Of a stretch of DNA of 35,961 nucleotides, positions 1-7,971 are shown piece after piece (position 1 is the first letter of the stretch; each line of letters opens with the position of its first letter). This DNA is from Clostridia bacterium (GTDB lineage: Bacteria > Bacillota > Clostridia > Oscillospirales > Butyricicoccaceae). The stretch spans positions 1-35,961 of the forward strand of contig JAFTDT010000110.1 of assembly GCA_017453985.1 (NCBI GenBank), in the 5' to 3' direction. The position numbers were made by a program, and so were the translations under genes. The notes beneath the pieces were generated by a model. That model ran no database searches, was not told the DNA's origin, and worked only from the letters and a program-made list of their open reading frames with translations.

Positions 1-329
1 AGCGCCGCCAGCAGCCCCAGCGCCACTGCCGCGCTGACGCCGCCGGCGGTGGCGGAAAGTCCGCCGGTCAGCGCGCCCAGCAGCCCCTGCTCTGCCACGG
101 CGTCGCGCACGCCGTTTGCCATCGCGTAGCCAAAGCCGAGCAGCGGCACGGAGGCGCCCGCGCCGCCCCATTTGACAAGCGGCTCGTAGATGCCGACGGC
201 GGTCAGCAGCAGCCCCAGCACCACGTAAGAGGTCAGTATGCGCGCCGGAGTCAGCCGCGTGCGGTCGATAAGAAGCTGACTGAGGGCGCATATCAGCCCG
301 CCGACCAGAAAAGCCTTGAGATATATCAT
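1..329 (-). CDS. spoVAE: Stage V sporulation protein AE (SpoVAE/SpoVAEB), 3' end cut by window edge
   Basis: Reading the minus strand from the ATG at 329-327 gives about 109 residues starting MIYLKAFLVGGLICALSQLL and still open at base 1. The hydrophobic helices and the central segment GGAGASVPLLGFGYAMANGV are hallmarks of SpoVAE, a small membrane protein of about 116 residues, so only the last few residues are probably missing. In spore formers the SpoVA membrane proteins form the channel that moves Ca-dipicolinate into the forespore and out at germination. The ATG overlaps the spoVAD stop by four bases (ATGA), which implies translational coupling. The call rests on sequence recognition and on gene order AC-AD-AE. 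Confidence 0.93.
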   Translation of the reverse strand, partial: MIYLKAFLVGGLICALSQLLIDRTRLTPARILTSYVVLGLLLTAVGIYEPLVKWGGAGASVPLLGFGYAMANGVRDAVAEQGLLGALTGGLSATAGGVSAAVALGLLAA

Positions 330-1327
330 TTCACCGCCTCCAGACATACAAGATGGCAGATGCCGGGTATGCTCTCGCCCTGATTTACCATCAGCGGACT
401 GAGCAGCGCCCCGGTGCCGCAGAACAGCGCACGGCGCAGCTCTCCGCGCTCCAGCATGGGCAGGATATGCCCGCACAGCACGGAGGCGGAGCAGCCGCAG
501 CCGGAGGCGCCCGCGTGGGCGTCCTGCTCCTCGCCGTACAGCAGCAGCCCGCAGTCGGTGTAGGCGCTGCCGATATCCGCGCCGTCGGCGGCAAAGAGCC
601 GGCGTACCAGCGCGCTGCCTATTTCGGCGAGATCGCCGGTGGCGATCATGTCAAAGTCTGCGGGCGCGTCGCCGCTGTCACGGAAATAGGCGTGCAGCGT
701 TTCATAAGCCGCCTGCGCCATCGCCGCCCCCATATTGCCCGCATCGGTCACGCCGGGGTCATATACCCTGCCGGCGGTCACGGCGCTGATGCGGACGGCG
801 GCGGGCGCAGAGGACAGCGCCACGGCGCCGGCGGCGGTGGCTGTCCACTGTGCAGAGGGCTGGCGCTGACCGCCGTATTCCAGCGGATAGCGGTACTGGC
901 GCTCCGCCGTGCAGAAATGCGAGGAGGCGGTGCAGAGTACGTTTTCGGCAAAGCCGCCGGCGATCAGCAGCCCGCCGATCAGCAGCGTCTCCGCCATCGT
1001 CGAGCACGCGCCGTACAGTCCAAGAAACGGCAGTCCCAGCCCGCGCACCGCATAGCTGGTGGCGGTGCATTGGTTCATCAGGTCGCCTCCGAGGAGAAAG
1101 CCCACGTCCTCCTGCCGCAGCCCGCCCTTGTCCATCGCGCCGCGGCAGGCGATGCGCAGCATCTCGCTCTCTGCCTTTTCCCAGGTGTCCTGACCGAAGA
1201 TATTGTCCTCGCCGGCGTAATCAAAGCATGCGCCCAGCGGTCCCTCGCCCTCCTTTTTGCCCACGCAGGCAAAGTGCGAGCGCACATATACCGGCGCGTC
1301 TAAAAAGACGGTGTCGCCCCGCCTCAT
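326..1327 (-). CDS. spoVAD: Stage V sporulation protein AD (SpoVAD), dipicolinate-binding thiolase-fold protein
   Basis: A 333-residue protein of the SpoVAD family (usually about 335-340 residues). It has a thiolase/ketosynthase-like fold, seen in segments such as GLYGACST (residues 104-110) and the Gly/Ala-rich body. In Bacillus SpoVAD binds dipicolinic acid and acts with the SpoVA membrane proteins in DPA uptake. I chose the ATG at 1327 (MRRGDTVFLDAPVYV) rather than a GTG 21 bases upstream. The ATG forms a four-base ATGA overlap with the end of spoVAC, and the family normally begins close to this conserved VYV segment. It sits in the middle of a spoVAC-AD-AE operon. As with the family, it is likely made in the forespore, but I could not identify a convincing sigma-G promoter. 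Confidence 0.95.
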   Translation of the reverse strand: MRRGDTVFLDAPVYVRSHFACVGKKEGEGPLGACFDYAGEDNIFGQDTWEKAESEMLRIACRGAMDKGGLRQEDVGFLLGGDLMNQCTATSYAVRGLGLPFLGLYGACSTMAETLLIGGLLIAGGFAENVLCTASSHFCTAERQYRYPLEYGGQRQPSAQWTATAAGAVALSSAPAAVRISAVTAGRVYDPGVTDAGNMGAAMAQAAYETLHAYFRDSGDAPADFDMIATGDLAEIGSALVRRLFAADGADIGSAYTDCGLLLYGEEQDAHAGASGCGCSASVLCGHILPMLERGELRRALFCGTGALLSPLMVNQGESIPGICHLVCLEAVK

Positions 1328-1770
1328 GCCGCGCCTCCGAGCAGCCACAGCAGCACGCCGTAAAGGACGGAGGAGGATATGCCGAAGGCGAGCACCGGTC
1401 CCGCGATGGTGAACATCTTGACGCAGGTTCCGAGGATATAGCCCTCGGTCTTGAACTCGATGGCGGGCGCGACGATGGAGTTGGCAAAGCCGGTTATCGG
1501 CACCAGCGTACCCGCCCCGGCGAACTTGGCTATTTTTTCAAACAGCTTCAGCGCGGTCAGCAGCGCGCCGAGAAATATAAGCGAGCAGGAGACGACGGTC
1601 GCCGTCGCGCTTTCCTCCAGCCCGGCGGAAAGGCACAGCTCGCGCACAAGCTGCCCCAGCAGGCAGATAAAGCCGCCGACGGCAAACGCCGCCGGCACAT
1701 TGCGCAGGCTCGGCGACGGCGGCGACAGCTTTTCATAAGCCTCCTTGTACTGCTCCTTTGAGAGCTTCAT
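1324..1770 (-). CDS. spoVAC: Stage V sporulation protein AC (SpoVAC)
   Basis: A 148-residue membrane protein with several hydrophobic helices, very close to the usual SpoVAC length of about 150. Segments such as AGTLVPITGFANSIVAPAIE and the N-terminal YEKLSPPSPSLRN match the SpoVAC family; B. subtilis SpoVAC is described as a mechanosensitive component of the DPA channel. Start ATG at 1770-1768 is preceded on the minus strand by a GAGGTGAT ribosome binding site. It is the first spoVA gene here; spoVAA and spoVAB are absent, as is usual in Clostridia. A 7-bp inverted repeat (1783-1789/1804-1810) lies immediately upstream of the ribosome binding site. Confidence 0.95.
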   Translation of the reverse strand: MKLSKEQYKEAYEKLSPPSPSLRNVPAAFAVGGFICLLGQLVRELCLSAGLEESATATVVSCSLIFLGALLTALKLFEKIAKFAGAGTLVPITGFANSIVAPAIEFKTEGYILGTCVKMFTIAGPVLAFGISSSVLYGVLLWLLGGAA

Positions 1771-2349
1771 AAAAAATCACCTCGGCATTAGTTTGAGAGA
1801 AAAAATGCCGATTTATGCAAAAAACGCGCCTCCGCGTGTGCAGCGTGCCGCAGGGCGGGGCTTTGCATCGCGGCAGCTCATGCTTTTTGCTCCGTTTTGC
1901 GGCGGCGTCAGAAAAAGTTGCTGTTTTTGAGGTTTTTCGTTTGAAAACGCCATGATGCATTAAAATAAATAGGCTTTTCGGGAAACGGGAGAAAATTTTA
2001 CAATCGCGTTGAAGAAAAATTTTCCGTTTACGTCATGGTATTTTTGCTTGAAATATGGTAAAATAATTAATTGTAGAGGTGTGTGTATTTTTAGAAAAAA
2101 TTAGCAAGCGAACACCATTTATAAGTAAAATCGCCTGCATTTTGGCGTGTTCTCAAAAAAACGGAATTTCTATTGACTTGCTGTACAAAATATGGTATAG
2201 CGCAAACAAGCTGATACCGTAAATCAATTTTTTATATGCTGCAGCAAGTAAGATAGGAAGGCGTGATACCAATGGGCATGTGAGCGGAGACACCAAAGCA
2301 TCAATGCCAAAAGTATGATAAGGTCAAATTATCTTTTAAGGAGACATGA
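1771..2349. other. AT-rich intergenic region between divergent spoVAC and the secreted peptide gene
   Basis: No supportable gene in 579 bases. The left part (to about 1930) is GC-mixed and would hold the spoVA promoter, which I could not place with confidence. From about 1960 to 2340 the DNA is clearly AT-rich compared with its surroundings. It contains one convincing plus-strand sigma-A promoter (2173-2201), giving a leader of about 140 bases before the ATG at 2350. The leader contains an AATGGGCATGTGA mini-frame of three codons and short GGCAT/ATGCC repeats, but I recognise no riboswitch in it. Confidence 0.6.
2173..2201 (+). promoter_or_regulatory. Sigma-A promoter of the Trp-rich secreted peptide gene
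   Basis: TTGACT (2173-2178), 17-base spacer, TATAGC (2196-2201). Transcription would start near 2208 and read into the gene at 2350 and possibly on to the lipoprotein gene at 2714. Confidence 0.6.
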
Positions 2350-2601
2350 ATGATGAAAAAATTCAGTCGTTTGATATGCCTTATTCTTGCGGTCAGCGTC
2401 ACGCTGTCGATATGCGCAGTCGCATTTGCCGCGAATGACATTGCCGTTGAATGTGAGGAAGAAGTCGTAACCGCACCACGGGAAGATGGAGATTCCACCA
2501 ATACGGCGGTTGCACTGCCGTGGCCTCCAGGTACCCCTAACGGAGACATTACTGTTCCTCCTTGGATATGGTGGATTTGGGATAACTGGCGCTATAACTG
2601 A
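2350..2601 (+). CDS. Small secreted Trp-rich protein, function unknown
   Basis: 83 residues. Residues 1-28 form a typical Sec signal peptide (Lys3-Lys4, hydrophobic stretch, AVAFA then AND), so cleavage probably leaves a peptide of about 55 residues. The mature part has an acidic segment (VECEEEVV), a Pro-rich middle (LPWPPGTP) and a remarkable C-terminal tail in which Trp occurs at residues 72, 74, 75, 77 and 80. A strong AAGGAG site precedes two adjacent ATG codons (2350 and 2353). I do not recognise the family. It lies 112 bases upstream of a surface lipoprotein with a metalloprotease site, separated by a long hairpin. The peptide could be a substrate, partner or signal for that protein, but this is inference. 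The signal peptide, ribosome binding site and promoter make it likely a real gene. Confidence 0.72.
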   Translation: MMKKFSRLICLILAVSVTLSICAVAFAANDIAVECEEEVVTAPREDGDSTNTAVALPWPPGTPNGDITVPPWIWWIWDNWRYN

Positions 2602-2637
2602 ACCAAACTTATAACAAAGACATATTGAAGACACTTT

Positions 2638-2678
2638 AGAGGTATCCGCGTTTTGGCAAACAAAATGCGGATACCTCT
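2638..2678 (+). terminator. Long hairpin between the secreted peptide and lipoprotein genes (repeat copy 1)
   Basis: Arms AGAGGTATCCGCGTTTTG (2638-2655) and CAAAATGCGGATACCTCT (2661-2678) pair over 18 positions with one G-U pair and a 5-base loop. There is no T-run after it on the plus strand, so it may be a partial terminator, an RNA-processing or stability element, or a cis-regulatory structure. A near-identical hairpin lies at 35420-35458 upstream of the paralogous lipoprotein gene. Confidence 0.7.
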
Positions 2679-2713
2679 GCAACAAATCTGTTAAAACCTT
2701 CGGAGATTAAGAG

Positions 2714-4282
2714 ATGAAAAGGAAAACCGCAATAATCATATCGGCGCTCGCAGCCCTGCTGCTTTTGTCCTCATGCGGCGGCATAGAATGGACGAGCGAC
2801 GGGACAGAGCTGCGCGCGAGCTATGAAGGCACGGAGTTTATCTTCGAGCCGTCGTGGGACGGCAATACTGCCGAGCCGGTGGTGCGCTCTGTAAGCGATT
2901 TTCTGCGGGTTTTCGGGCTTGCCGAGGGGCAAAGCGTGCAGATATGCGGCGAGGACGCGGAGCCTGCGCCGGAGGCGGCGGCACTGCGGCTTGACGCCAA
3001 TAAAACGCCGGAGCTGGCAGACTACTGGGCGCTTTACCAAAGCGCAAATGAAAATATCTCCGACTACGGCATGGCATACGCCGCCGTCGCCGCCGTGTGC
3101 GAGGTGCGGAAGCTCTGCCCTGTGGAAGCGGAGTATACGGACGCAGAGCTGGCGCAAAAGGTTTCCGACCGCCTATACATACTTGACCTCACGCTGCCGC
3201 TGCTGGAGGAGTATTTTGTTGACGCGGAAAGCACCGCCCTTGCACGGGAAACAGCGGCGGCCATCGGACGCTTTACCCTGAGCGGGCGAGGCGAGGACGA
3301 ATTGCTGCGGCTGATAGAGGCGGACGAGGCGGAAAAGACCGCGCTCAAGAACGACTGGCTGCGCTCCGCCGGAGGCGGCGACACATATGAGCCGCTTGCC
3401 CTTCTGCCGTTTGAGCGCAGCGAGGGCGAGTACAGCGAGGACTATCCCTATCTGCTGCGCTGCGGAGACGCGGTCTGGTACTTTGCCGCCGAGGACGTGC
3501 AGAAGGAGGGCTACGCGGACTTTATACGCAGCTTTCTGCGCTTGGAGGAGCTGCGTCCGCTCGACTTTGCCGACGCACGCGAGGCGCTGCGCGGATATAT
3601 CGTGGAGGATATACCGCCCATAGATATTTACACCGCTTTCTTTGAGGAATTAGAGTATTATATAGGAGGAAGGTATTTCCCCACAGAAAAGCAAATTAAG
3701 GTTTATTGTGATTGGATCATCGCGAACGGAGCGCTGCTGCATGAATATGTCCATTATCTGCGTATATCCAATAACCTGCAGAATACTCTCTATTATAATA
3801 CCAACGCATTAGATGTTGAAGGTGTGACGGAGGAAATAGCCGTTTATGAATGCGAAAATAGAATGAGGTTATACTTTTATACCGAAAACGACAAATATTT
3901 GGAATTATGGCGAAAAATAGGTATTTGGGATGAGGCAAATCCTCGTGTGGACCTGCCTCTCTATAATACTTGTTTGGCTCTGCATGATTACCTTGCTTAC
4001 ATAGGCAACAACGATTATCCACCCAAAGAAATTAGTCTGAGCGGCGTCATAAATGAGCCGTTGGAGCGCAACAAAACTTTGCCCACTCTATCCTATCCGG
4101 AGAGCGCTGCTCTGATGCACTATATGTTTAAAACTTACGGACGGGACGAGGTCTTGTCCCGCTGTCATGATATAAATGAGTTGTTGGAGCTTTGCGGCAA
4201 GAAATTCCCGGAATTATACGAGGACTTCGGCGCGTGGCTTGTGGAGCAGGATAAAATAAACGGCTGGGGGCTGACAGACTGA
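2714..4282 (+). CDS. Surface lipoprotein with gluzincin-type HExxH metalloprotease site (paralogue 1)
   Basis: 522 residues. The N-terminus is a lipoprotein signal (MKRK, hydrophobic core, LSSC with Cys21 as the acylation site), so the protein should be anchored on the outer face of the membrane. Residues about 25-310 form a helix-rich acidic region with no family I can name. The C-terminal part carries HEYVH (His343, Glu344, His347) followed by DVEGVTEE (Glu369, Glu373). This arrangement resembles the HExxH plus EGxAE pattern of peptidase-MA/gluzincin clan zinc proteases. No characterised relative is recognised, so substrate and activity are inferred. A paralogue of 516 residues lies inverted at 33834-35384; the first 300 residues are strikingly conserved while the protease region is much more diverged. 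Codon composition also shifts: bases after about 3630 are AT-richer than the first two thirds. A GGAG site precedes the ATG. Confidence 0.85.
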   Translation: MKRKTAIIISALAALLLLSSCGGIEWTSDGTELRASYEGTEFIFEPSWDGNTAEPVVRSVSDFLRVFGLAEGQSVQICGEDAEPAPEAAALRLDANKTPELADYWALYQSANENISDYGMAYAAVAAVCEVRKLCPVEAEYTDAELAQKVSDRLYILDLTLPLLEEYFVDAESTALARETAAAIGRFTLSGRGEDELLRLIEADEAEKTALKNDWLRSAGGGDTYEPLALLPFERSEGEYSEDYPYLLRCGDAVWYFAAEDVQKEGYADFIRSFLRLEELRPLDFADAREALRGYIVEDIPPIDIYTAFFEELEYYIGGRYFPTEKQIKVYCDWIIANGALLHEYVHYLRISNNLQNTLYYNTNALDVEGVTEEIAVYECENRMRLYFYTENDKYLELWRKIGIWDEANPRVDLPLYNTCLALHDYLAYIGNNDYPPKEISLSGVINEPLERNKTLPTLSYPESAALMHYMFKTYGRDEVLSRCHDINELLELCGKKFPELYEDFGAWLVEQDKINGWGLTD

Positions 4283-4312
4283 GCCGGAGACCGGGAAATA
4301 GACGCAAAATCA

Positions 4313-4342
4313 ACGCGGCGCGGGAGATGTCCCGCGCCGCGT
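4313..4342. terminator. Bidirectional terminator between lipoprotein gene and icd
   Basis: Perfect 13-bp stem ACGCGGCGCGGGA / TCCCGCGCCGCGT with loop GATG, lying between convergent genes that end at 4282 (plus) and 4375 (minus). The same GCGGCGCGGGA core recurs in hairpins at 14607 and 16089, so this is a preferred terminator sequence in the genome. Confidence 0.8.
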
Positions 4343-4374
4343 ATATATCTTTTATATGCTTGTGCGTTTGCCGC

Positions 4375-5595
4375 TTATGCCAGCTTGGCGGACAGGCGCT
4401 CTGCGATAGCGTCGAGGAAGCCCTCGGAGCTGACGGCGGTCGCCTTGAAGCCCGGCTCGACCAGACCGACGAGGTCCTTGGTCATGATGCCGGCGTTCAG
4501 CGTCTCAAAGCACGCCTCCTCCAGCTTCTCGCCGAAGGCGACCAGCTCCGGCAGATTGTCCAGCTCGCCGCGCTTTTTGAAGGCGCCGGACCAGGCAAAG
4601 ATGGTAGCCATGGAGTTGGTGGAGGTGCTCTCGCCCTTCAGGTGCTTGTAATAATGCTTGGTGACGGTGCCGTGCGCCGCCTCGAACTCATACTTGCCGT
4701 CCGGGGAAACCAGCACGGAGGTCATCATCGCCAGCGAGCCGAAGGCGGTGGAAACCATGTCGCTCATAACGTCGCCGTCGTAGTTCTTGCACGCCCAGAT
4801 ATAGCCGCCCTTGGAGCGGATGACGCGGGCAACGGCGTCGTCGATGAGGGTGTAGAAGTACTCGATGCCGAGCTTGTCAAACTGCTCCTTGTAGCCCTTC
4901 TCGAACTCCTCCTCAAAGACCTTCTTGAACTCGCCGTCATAGACCTTGGCGATGGTGTCCTTGGTGGAGAACCACAGGTCCTGCTTGGTGTCGATGGCGT
5001 ACTGGAAGCAAGCCTTGGCAAAGGAGCGGATGGAGCTTTCCTTATTGTGCGCGCCCTGCCACACCGCGGGACCGTCCACCTTCTGCACGGTGAGGGTCTT
5101 TTCCTCGCCGGTGACGTCGCTCTTGTATGTCATGGTGCAGACGCCGGGGTCGGTGGTGTACAGGTCAACGGACTTATACACGTCGCCGTAAGCGTGACGG
5201 GCGATGGTGATGGGCTTCTCCCAGTTCTTGACGACCGGCTTGATGGCGGGGATGCAGATGGGGGTGCGGAACACGGTGCCGTCCAGAATGGAGCGGATGG
5301 TGCCGTTGGGGCTCTTCCACATTTCGGTGAGCTGCGGATACTCCTCCATGCGCTGCTTGTTGGGGGTGATGGTGGCGCACTTCACGCCCACGCCGTACTT
5401 CTTGTTGGCGTTGGCGGCGTCTACGGTAACCTGGTCCTTGGTGGCGTTGCGGTTGAGCAGTCCGAGGTCATAGTACTCGGTCTTGAGGTCTACGTAGGGG
5501 AGTATGAGCTTATCCTTGATCATCTGCCAAAGGATACGGGTCATTTCGTCGCCGTCCATCTCCACCAGCGGAGTCGTCATTTTTATCTTTTCCAT
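4375..5595 (-). CDS. icd: NADP-dependent isocitrate dehydrogenase
   Basis: 406 residues, the length of the homodimeric eukaryotic-type (subfamily II) NADP-isocitrate dehydrogenases. The substrate segment SPNGTIRSILDGTVFRTPI is close to the family's Ser/Arg isocitrate-binding motif, and AAHGTVTKHYY is the conserved cofactor-region segment. The enzyme converts isocitrate to 2-oxoglutarate and CO2 with NADPH formation, reversibly. It is the last gene of the citD-to-icd operon, 75 bases downstream of the aconitase gene, with an AAGGAGA site before its ATG. In a fermentative organism it most likely serves glutamate synthesis from citrate. The reverse direction, carboxylating 2-oxoglutarate toward citrate and citrate lyase, is also possible given the operon. 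Confidence 0.96.
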   Translation of the reverse strand: MEKIKMTTPLVEMDGDEMTRILWQMIKDKLILPYVDLKTEYYDLGLLNRNATKDQVTVDAANANKKYGVGVKCATITPNKQRMEEYPQLTEMWKSPNGTIRSILDGTVFRTPICIPAIKPVVKNWEKPITIARHAYGDVYKSVDLYTTDPGVCTMTYKSDVTGEEKTLTVQKVDGPAVWQGAHNKESSIRSFAKACFQYAIDTKQDLWFSTKDTIAKVYDGEFKKVFEEEFEKGYKEQFDKLGIEYFYTLIDDAVARVIRSKGGYIWACKNYDGDVMSDMVSTAFGSLAMMTSVLVSPDGKYEFEAAHGTVTKHYYKHLKGESTSTNSMATIFAWSGAFKKRGELDNLPELVAFGEKLEEACFETLNAGIMTKDLVGLVEPGFKATAVSSEGFLDAIAERLSAKLA

Positions 5596-5670
5596 AGCAG
5601 TAAATTCTCCTTTTTATTTTTATGTGCTGCGGACTGCGTGCAGTCCGCAGCGTTTTGTTTCGGTATGGGC

Positions 5671-7923
5671 TTACGCCTTGCCGTAGCCGGCGGCGTAGTA
5701 GTTCATCAGGCAGCCTTCCTGCAGGATGAGCTTCTCGTCGGCGGTCAGACCCTTGCAGTAGAGGGTGATGTCGTTTATCTTACCGCTCTTGGTGATGACC
5801 TTGCCGGTTATCTCCTCGCGTCCCTCTGCGATGGCGGAGCGGATGCCGGGCACATACACCCAGTCGCCGTCCTCATAGTCAAAGGAAGCGCCGCTGTCCA
5901 TGGTGAAGGGTACGATGCCCCAGTTGATGCAGTTGGAGCGATATCTCTTGGTGGCGTACTCATAGCAGATGTTGGCAAAGCCGCCCAGCACCTTCTGGCA
6001 GGACGCCGCCTGCTCGCGCGCGGAGCCGTCGCCCGGCTTGTTGGCGAACACGCAGGAGCCGATGCTGGTCTTTTTGGCGTCGCCGCCGACCTTGCTCAGC
6101 ACGTCTGTGACTTCGGCGGGGACGTTGCCAGCCTCTCTCGCTTCCTCAAGAGCGCGCACCGCCTTGGCGCGGCCGACGTACTCCGGCACTCTGCGGGAGA
6201 GCGCGAACTCGGACAGACCGATGGGGTTGGAGCGGTAGCTGGAGGTTTCGCCGGAGGGGATCAGCTCGTCGGTGGTGGTGACGGGATCGTGAATGACGGC
6301 GCACAGCTTCACCAGCAGGTCTTCCTCCAGGTGCGGCATCTGCGGCCAATCCTTGATATTGGGACCGTAGCGCAGCTCGACGCTGGGATCGGCCTTGCCG
6401 AAGCCCTCGTAGCAGCGCTTCTCGTATACGCTGCCGTCATACTTGTACTCAAACTCCGGCACCTCATAGTCGATATCGGTGGCGGCAGTCAGCACGCCCT
6501 TGTTGGCGGCGGTAGCCGCGATGGAGCGCGCGTCCATCAGCGCGACGGCGGAGATCTGTCCGTTGCCGGGCTTGCTGCCCTCGCGGTTGGCGAAGTTACG
6601 GGTAGCGTGACGGATGGAGAGCGCGTTGTTGGCGGGAGTATCGCCGGCGCCGAAGCAGGGTCCGCAGAAGGCGGGCTTCATGACGCAGCCTGCCTCCATC
6701 AGCTTGGTGGCGGTGCCGTCCTTGGTTATCGCCAGGCTGATGGGGGTGGAGGAGGGATACACGGACATGTCAAAATATCCGTTGCCGATGCTCTTGCCGT
6801 CCAGAATGGCGGCAGCCTCGACGATGTTCTCGTACATGCCGCCGGAGCAGCCGACGATAACGCCCTGGTCGCAGGTCACCTTGCCGTCAACGATGTTGCG
6901 GCGCAGATCCATCTGCACCTTGCCGCCGAGCTGCTTGTTGCAGTCCTCCTCGATCTTGGCGAGGATTCCCTCGGGGTCGGCCTGCAGCTCCTTGATGGTA
7001 TAAGCCTTGGAGGGGTGGAAGGGCAGCGCGATCATACATTCGACTTTGGAGAGGTCGATATGCACGACGCTGTCATAGTATGCGCCCTCCTCGGGCTTCA
7101 GCTCACGGTAATCCTCAGGACGGCCGATGTTCTCATAATACTTCTTGATAGTCTCGTCAGTCTCCCAGATGGAGCTGAGGCAGGAGGTCTCGGTAGTCAT
7201 AACGTCGATGCCGATGCGGTAGTCGCAGGAGAGATGCTTCACACCGGGGCCGACGAACTCCAGCACCTTGTTCTTCACGTCGCCGTTGGGGAAGGTGGCG
7301 GCGACCAGCGCGATAGCCACGTCCTGCGGACCGACGCCGCGGCGGGGAGCGCCGTCGAGATATACCATCACGACCTGCGGCGCGTCAACGTCATAGGTGT
7401 TGCTGAGAAGCTGCTTTGCCAGCTCGCCGCCGCCCTCGCCGACGCCCATCGTGCCGTAGCTGCCGTAACGGGTGTGGCTGTCGGAGCCGAGCACCATGGC
7501 GCCGCACTTGGCAAGGCGCTCACGCGCATACTGATGGATGACCGCCTGGTTTGCCGGCACATAGATGCCGCCGTACTTCTTCGCGGCGGAGAGACCGAAG
7601 GCGTGGTCGTCCTCGTTGATGGTGCCGCCGACTGCGCACAGGCTGTTGTGGCAGTTGGTCATGGCGTAGGGGATGGGGAACTCCTTCAGACCGGACGCCT
7701 TGGCGGTCTGGATGATGCCGACGAAGGTGATGTCGTGGGACACCAGCGCGTCAAACTTGATGCGCATCTTCTTGGGATCCTTGCCCTTGTCATGCGCACG
7801 CAGGATCTTGTACGCCATGGTCTTTTCGCGCGCCTGATCCGGCTCGCCCATGCCCTTCGCTTCGCTCGCCAGAACGTATTTGCCGTTCTGGTAATACGCT
7901 CCCTGTTTGATAAGTTCTACCAT
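5671..7923 (-). CDS. Aconitase-superfamily hydratase (aconitate hydratase, YbhJ-like length)
   Basis: 750 residues, single-chain aconitase fold. The three cysteines expected to hold the 4Fe-4S cluster are visible as GCSGG (Cys359) and FCGPCFG (Cys420, Cys423), and GSDSHT (147-152) is a conserved aconitase segment. The length and sequence resemble the clostridial/YbhJ-type branch more than AcnA (about 890) or mitochondrial aconitase. In E. coli YbhJ is only a putative hydratase. Here the position between citrate lyase genes and isocitrate dehydrogenase strongly suggests it interconverts citrate and isocitrate. The ATG at 7923 follows an AGGAGGAG site. It lies 48 bases after citG. Confidence 0.92.
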   Translation of the reverse strand: MVELIKQGAYYQNGKYVLASEAKGMGEPDQAREKTMAYKILRAHDKGKDPKKMRIKFDALVSHDITFVGIIQTAKASGLKEFPIPYAMTNCHNSLCAVGGTINEDDHAFGLSAAKKYGGIYVPANQAVIHQYARERLAKCGAMVLGSDSHTRYGSYGTMGVGEGGGELAKQLLSNTYDVDAPQVVMVYLDGAPRRGVGPQDVAIALVAATFPNGDVKNKVLEFVGPGVKHLSCDYRIGIDVMTTETSCLSSIWETDETIKKYYENIGRPEDYRELKPEEGAYYDSVVHIDLSKVECMIALPFHPSKAYTIKELQADPEGILAKIEEDCNKQLGGKVQMDLRRNIVDGKVTCDQGVIVGCSGGMYENIVEAAAILDGKSIGNGYFDMSVYPSSTPISLAITKDGTATKLMEAGCVMKPAFCGPCFGAGDTPANNALSIRHATRNFANREGSKPGNGQISAVALMDARSIAATAANKGVLTAATDIDYEVPEFEYKYDGSVYEKRCYEGFGKADPSVELRYGPNIKDWPQMPHLEEDLLVKLCAVIHDPVTTTDELIPSGETSSYRSNPIGLSEFALSRRVPEYVGRAKAVRALEEAREAGNVPAEVTDVLSKVGGDAKKTSIGSCVFANKPGDGSAREQAASCQKVLGGFANICYEYATKRYRSNCINWGIVPFTMDSGASFDYEDGDWVYVPGIRSAIAEGREEITGKVITKSGKINDITLYCKGLTADEKLILQEGCLMNYYAAGYGKA

Positions 7924-7971
7924 TTTTTATACTCCTCCTGTCAGGATTATTTTTTATATTTTTGCGGATGC

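Noticed and set aside
1771-1960. A sigma-G promoter for spoVAC
   Set aside because: A GCATAAAT string is reminiscent of the sigma-G -10 box but no acceptable -35 lies at the right distance, so I did not list it.
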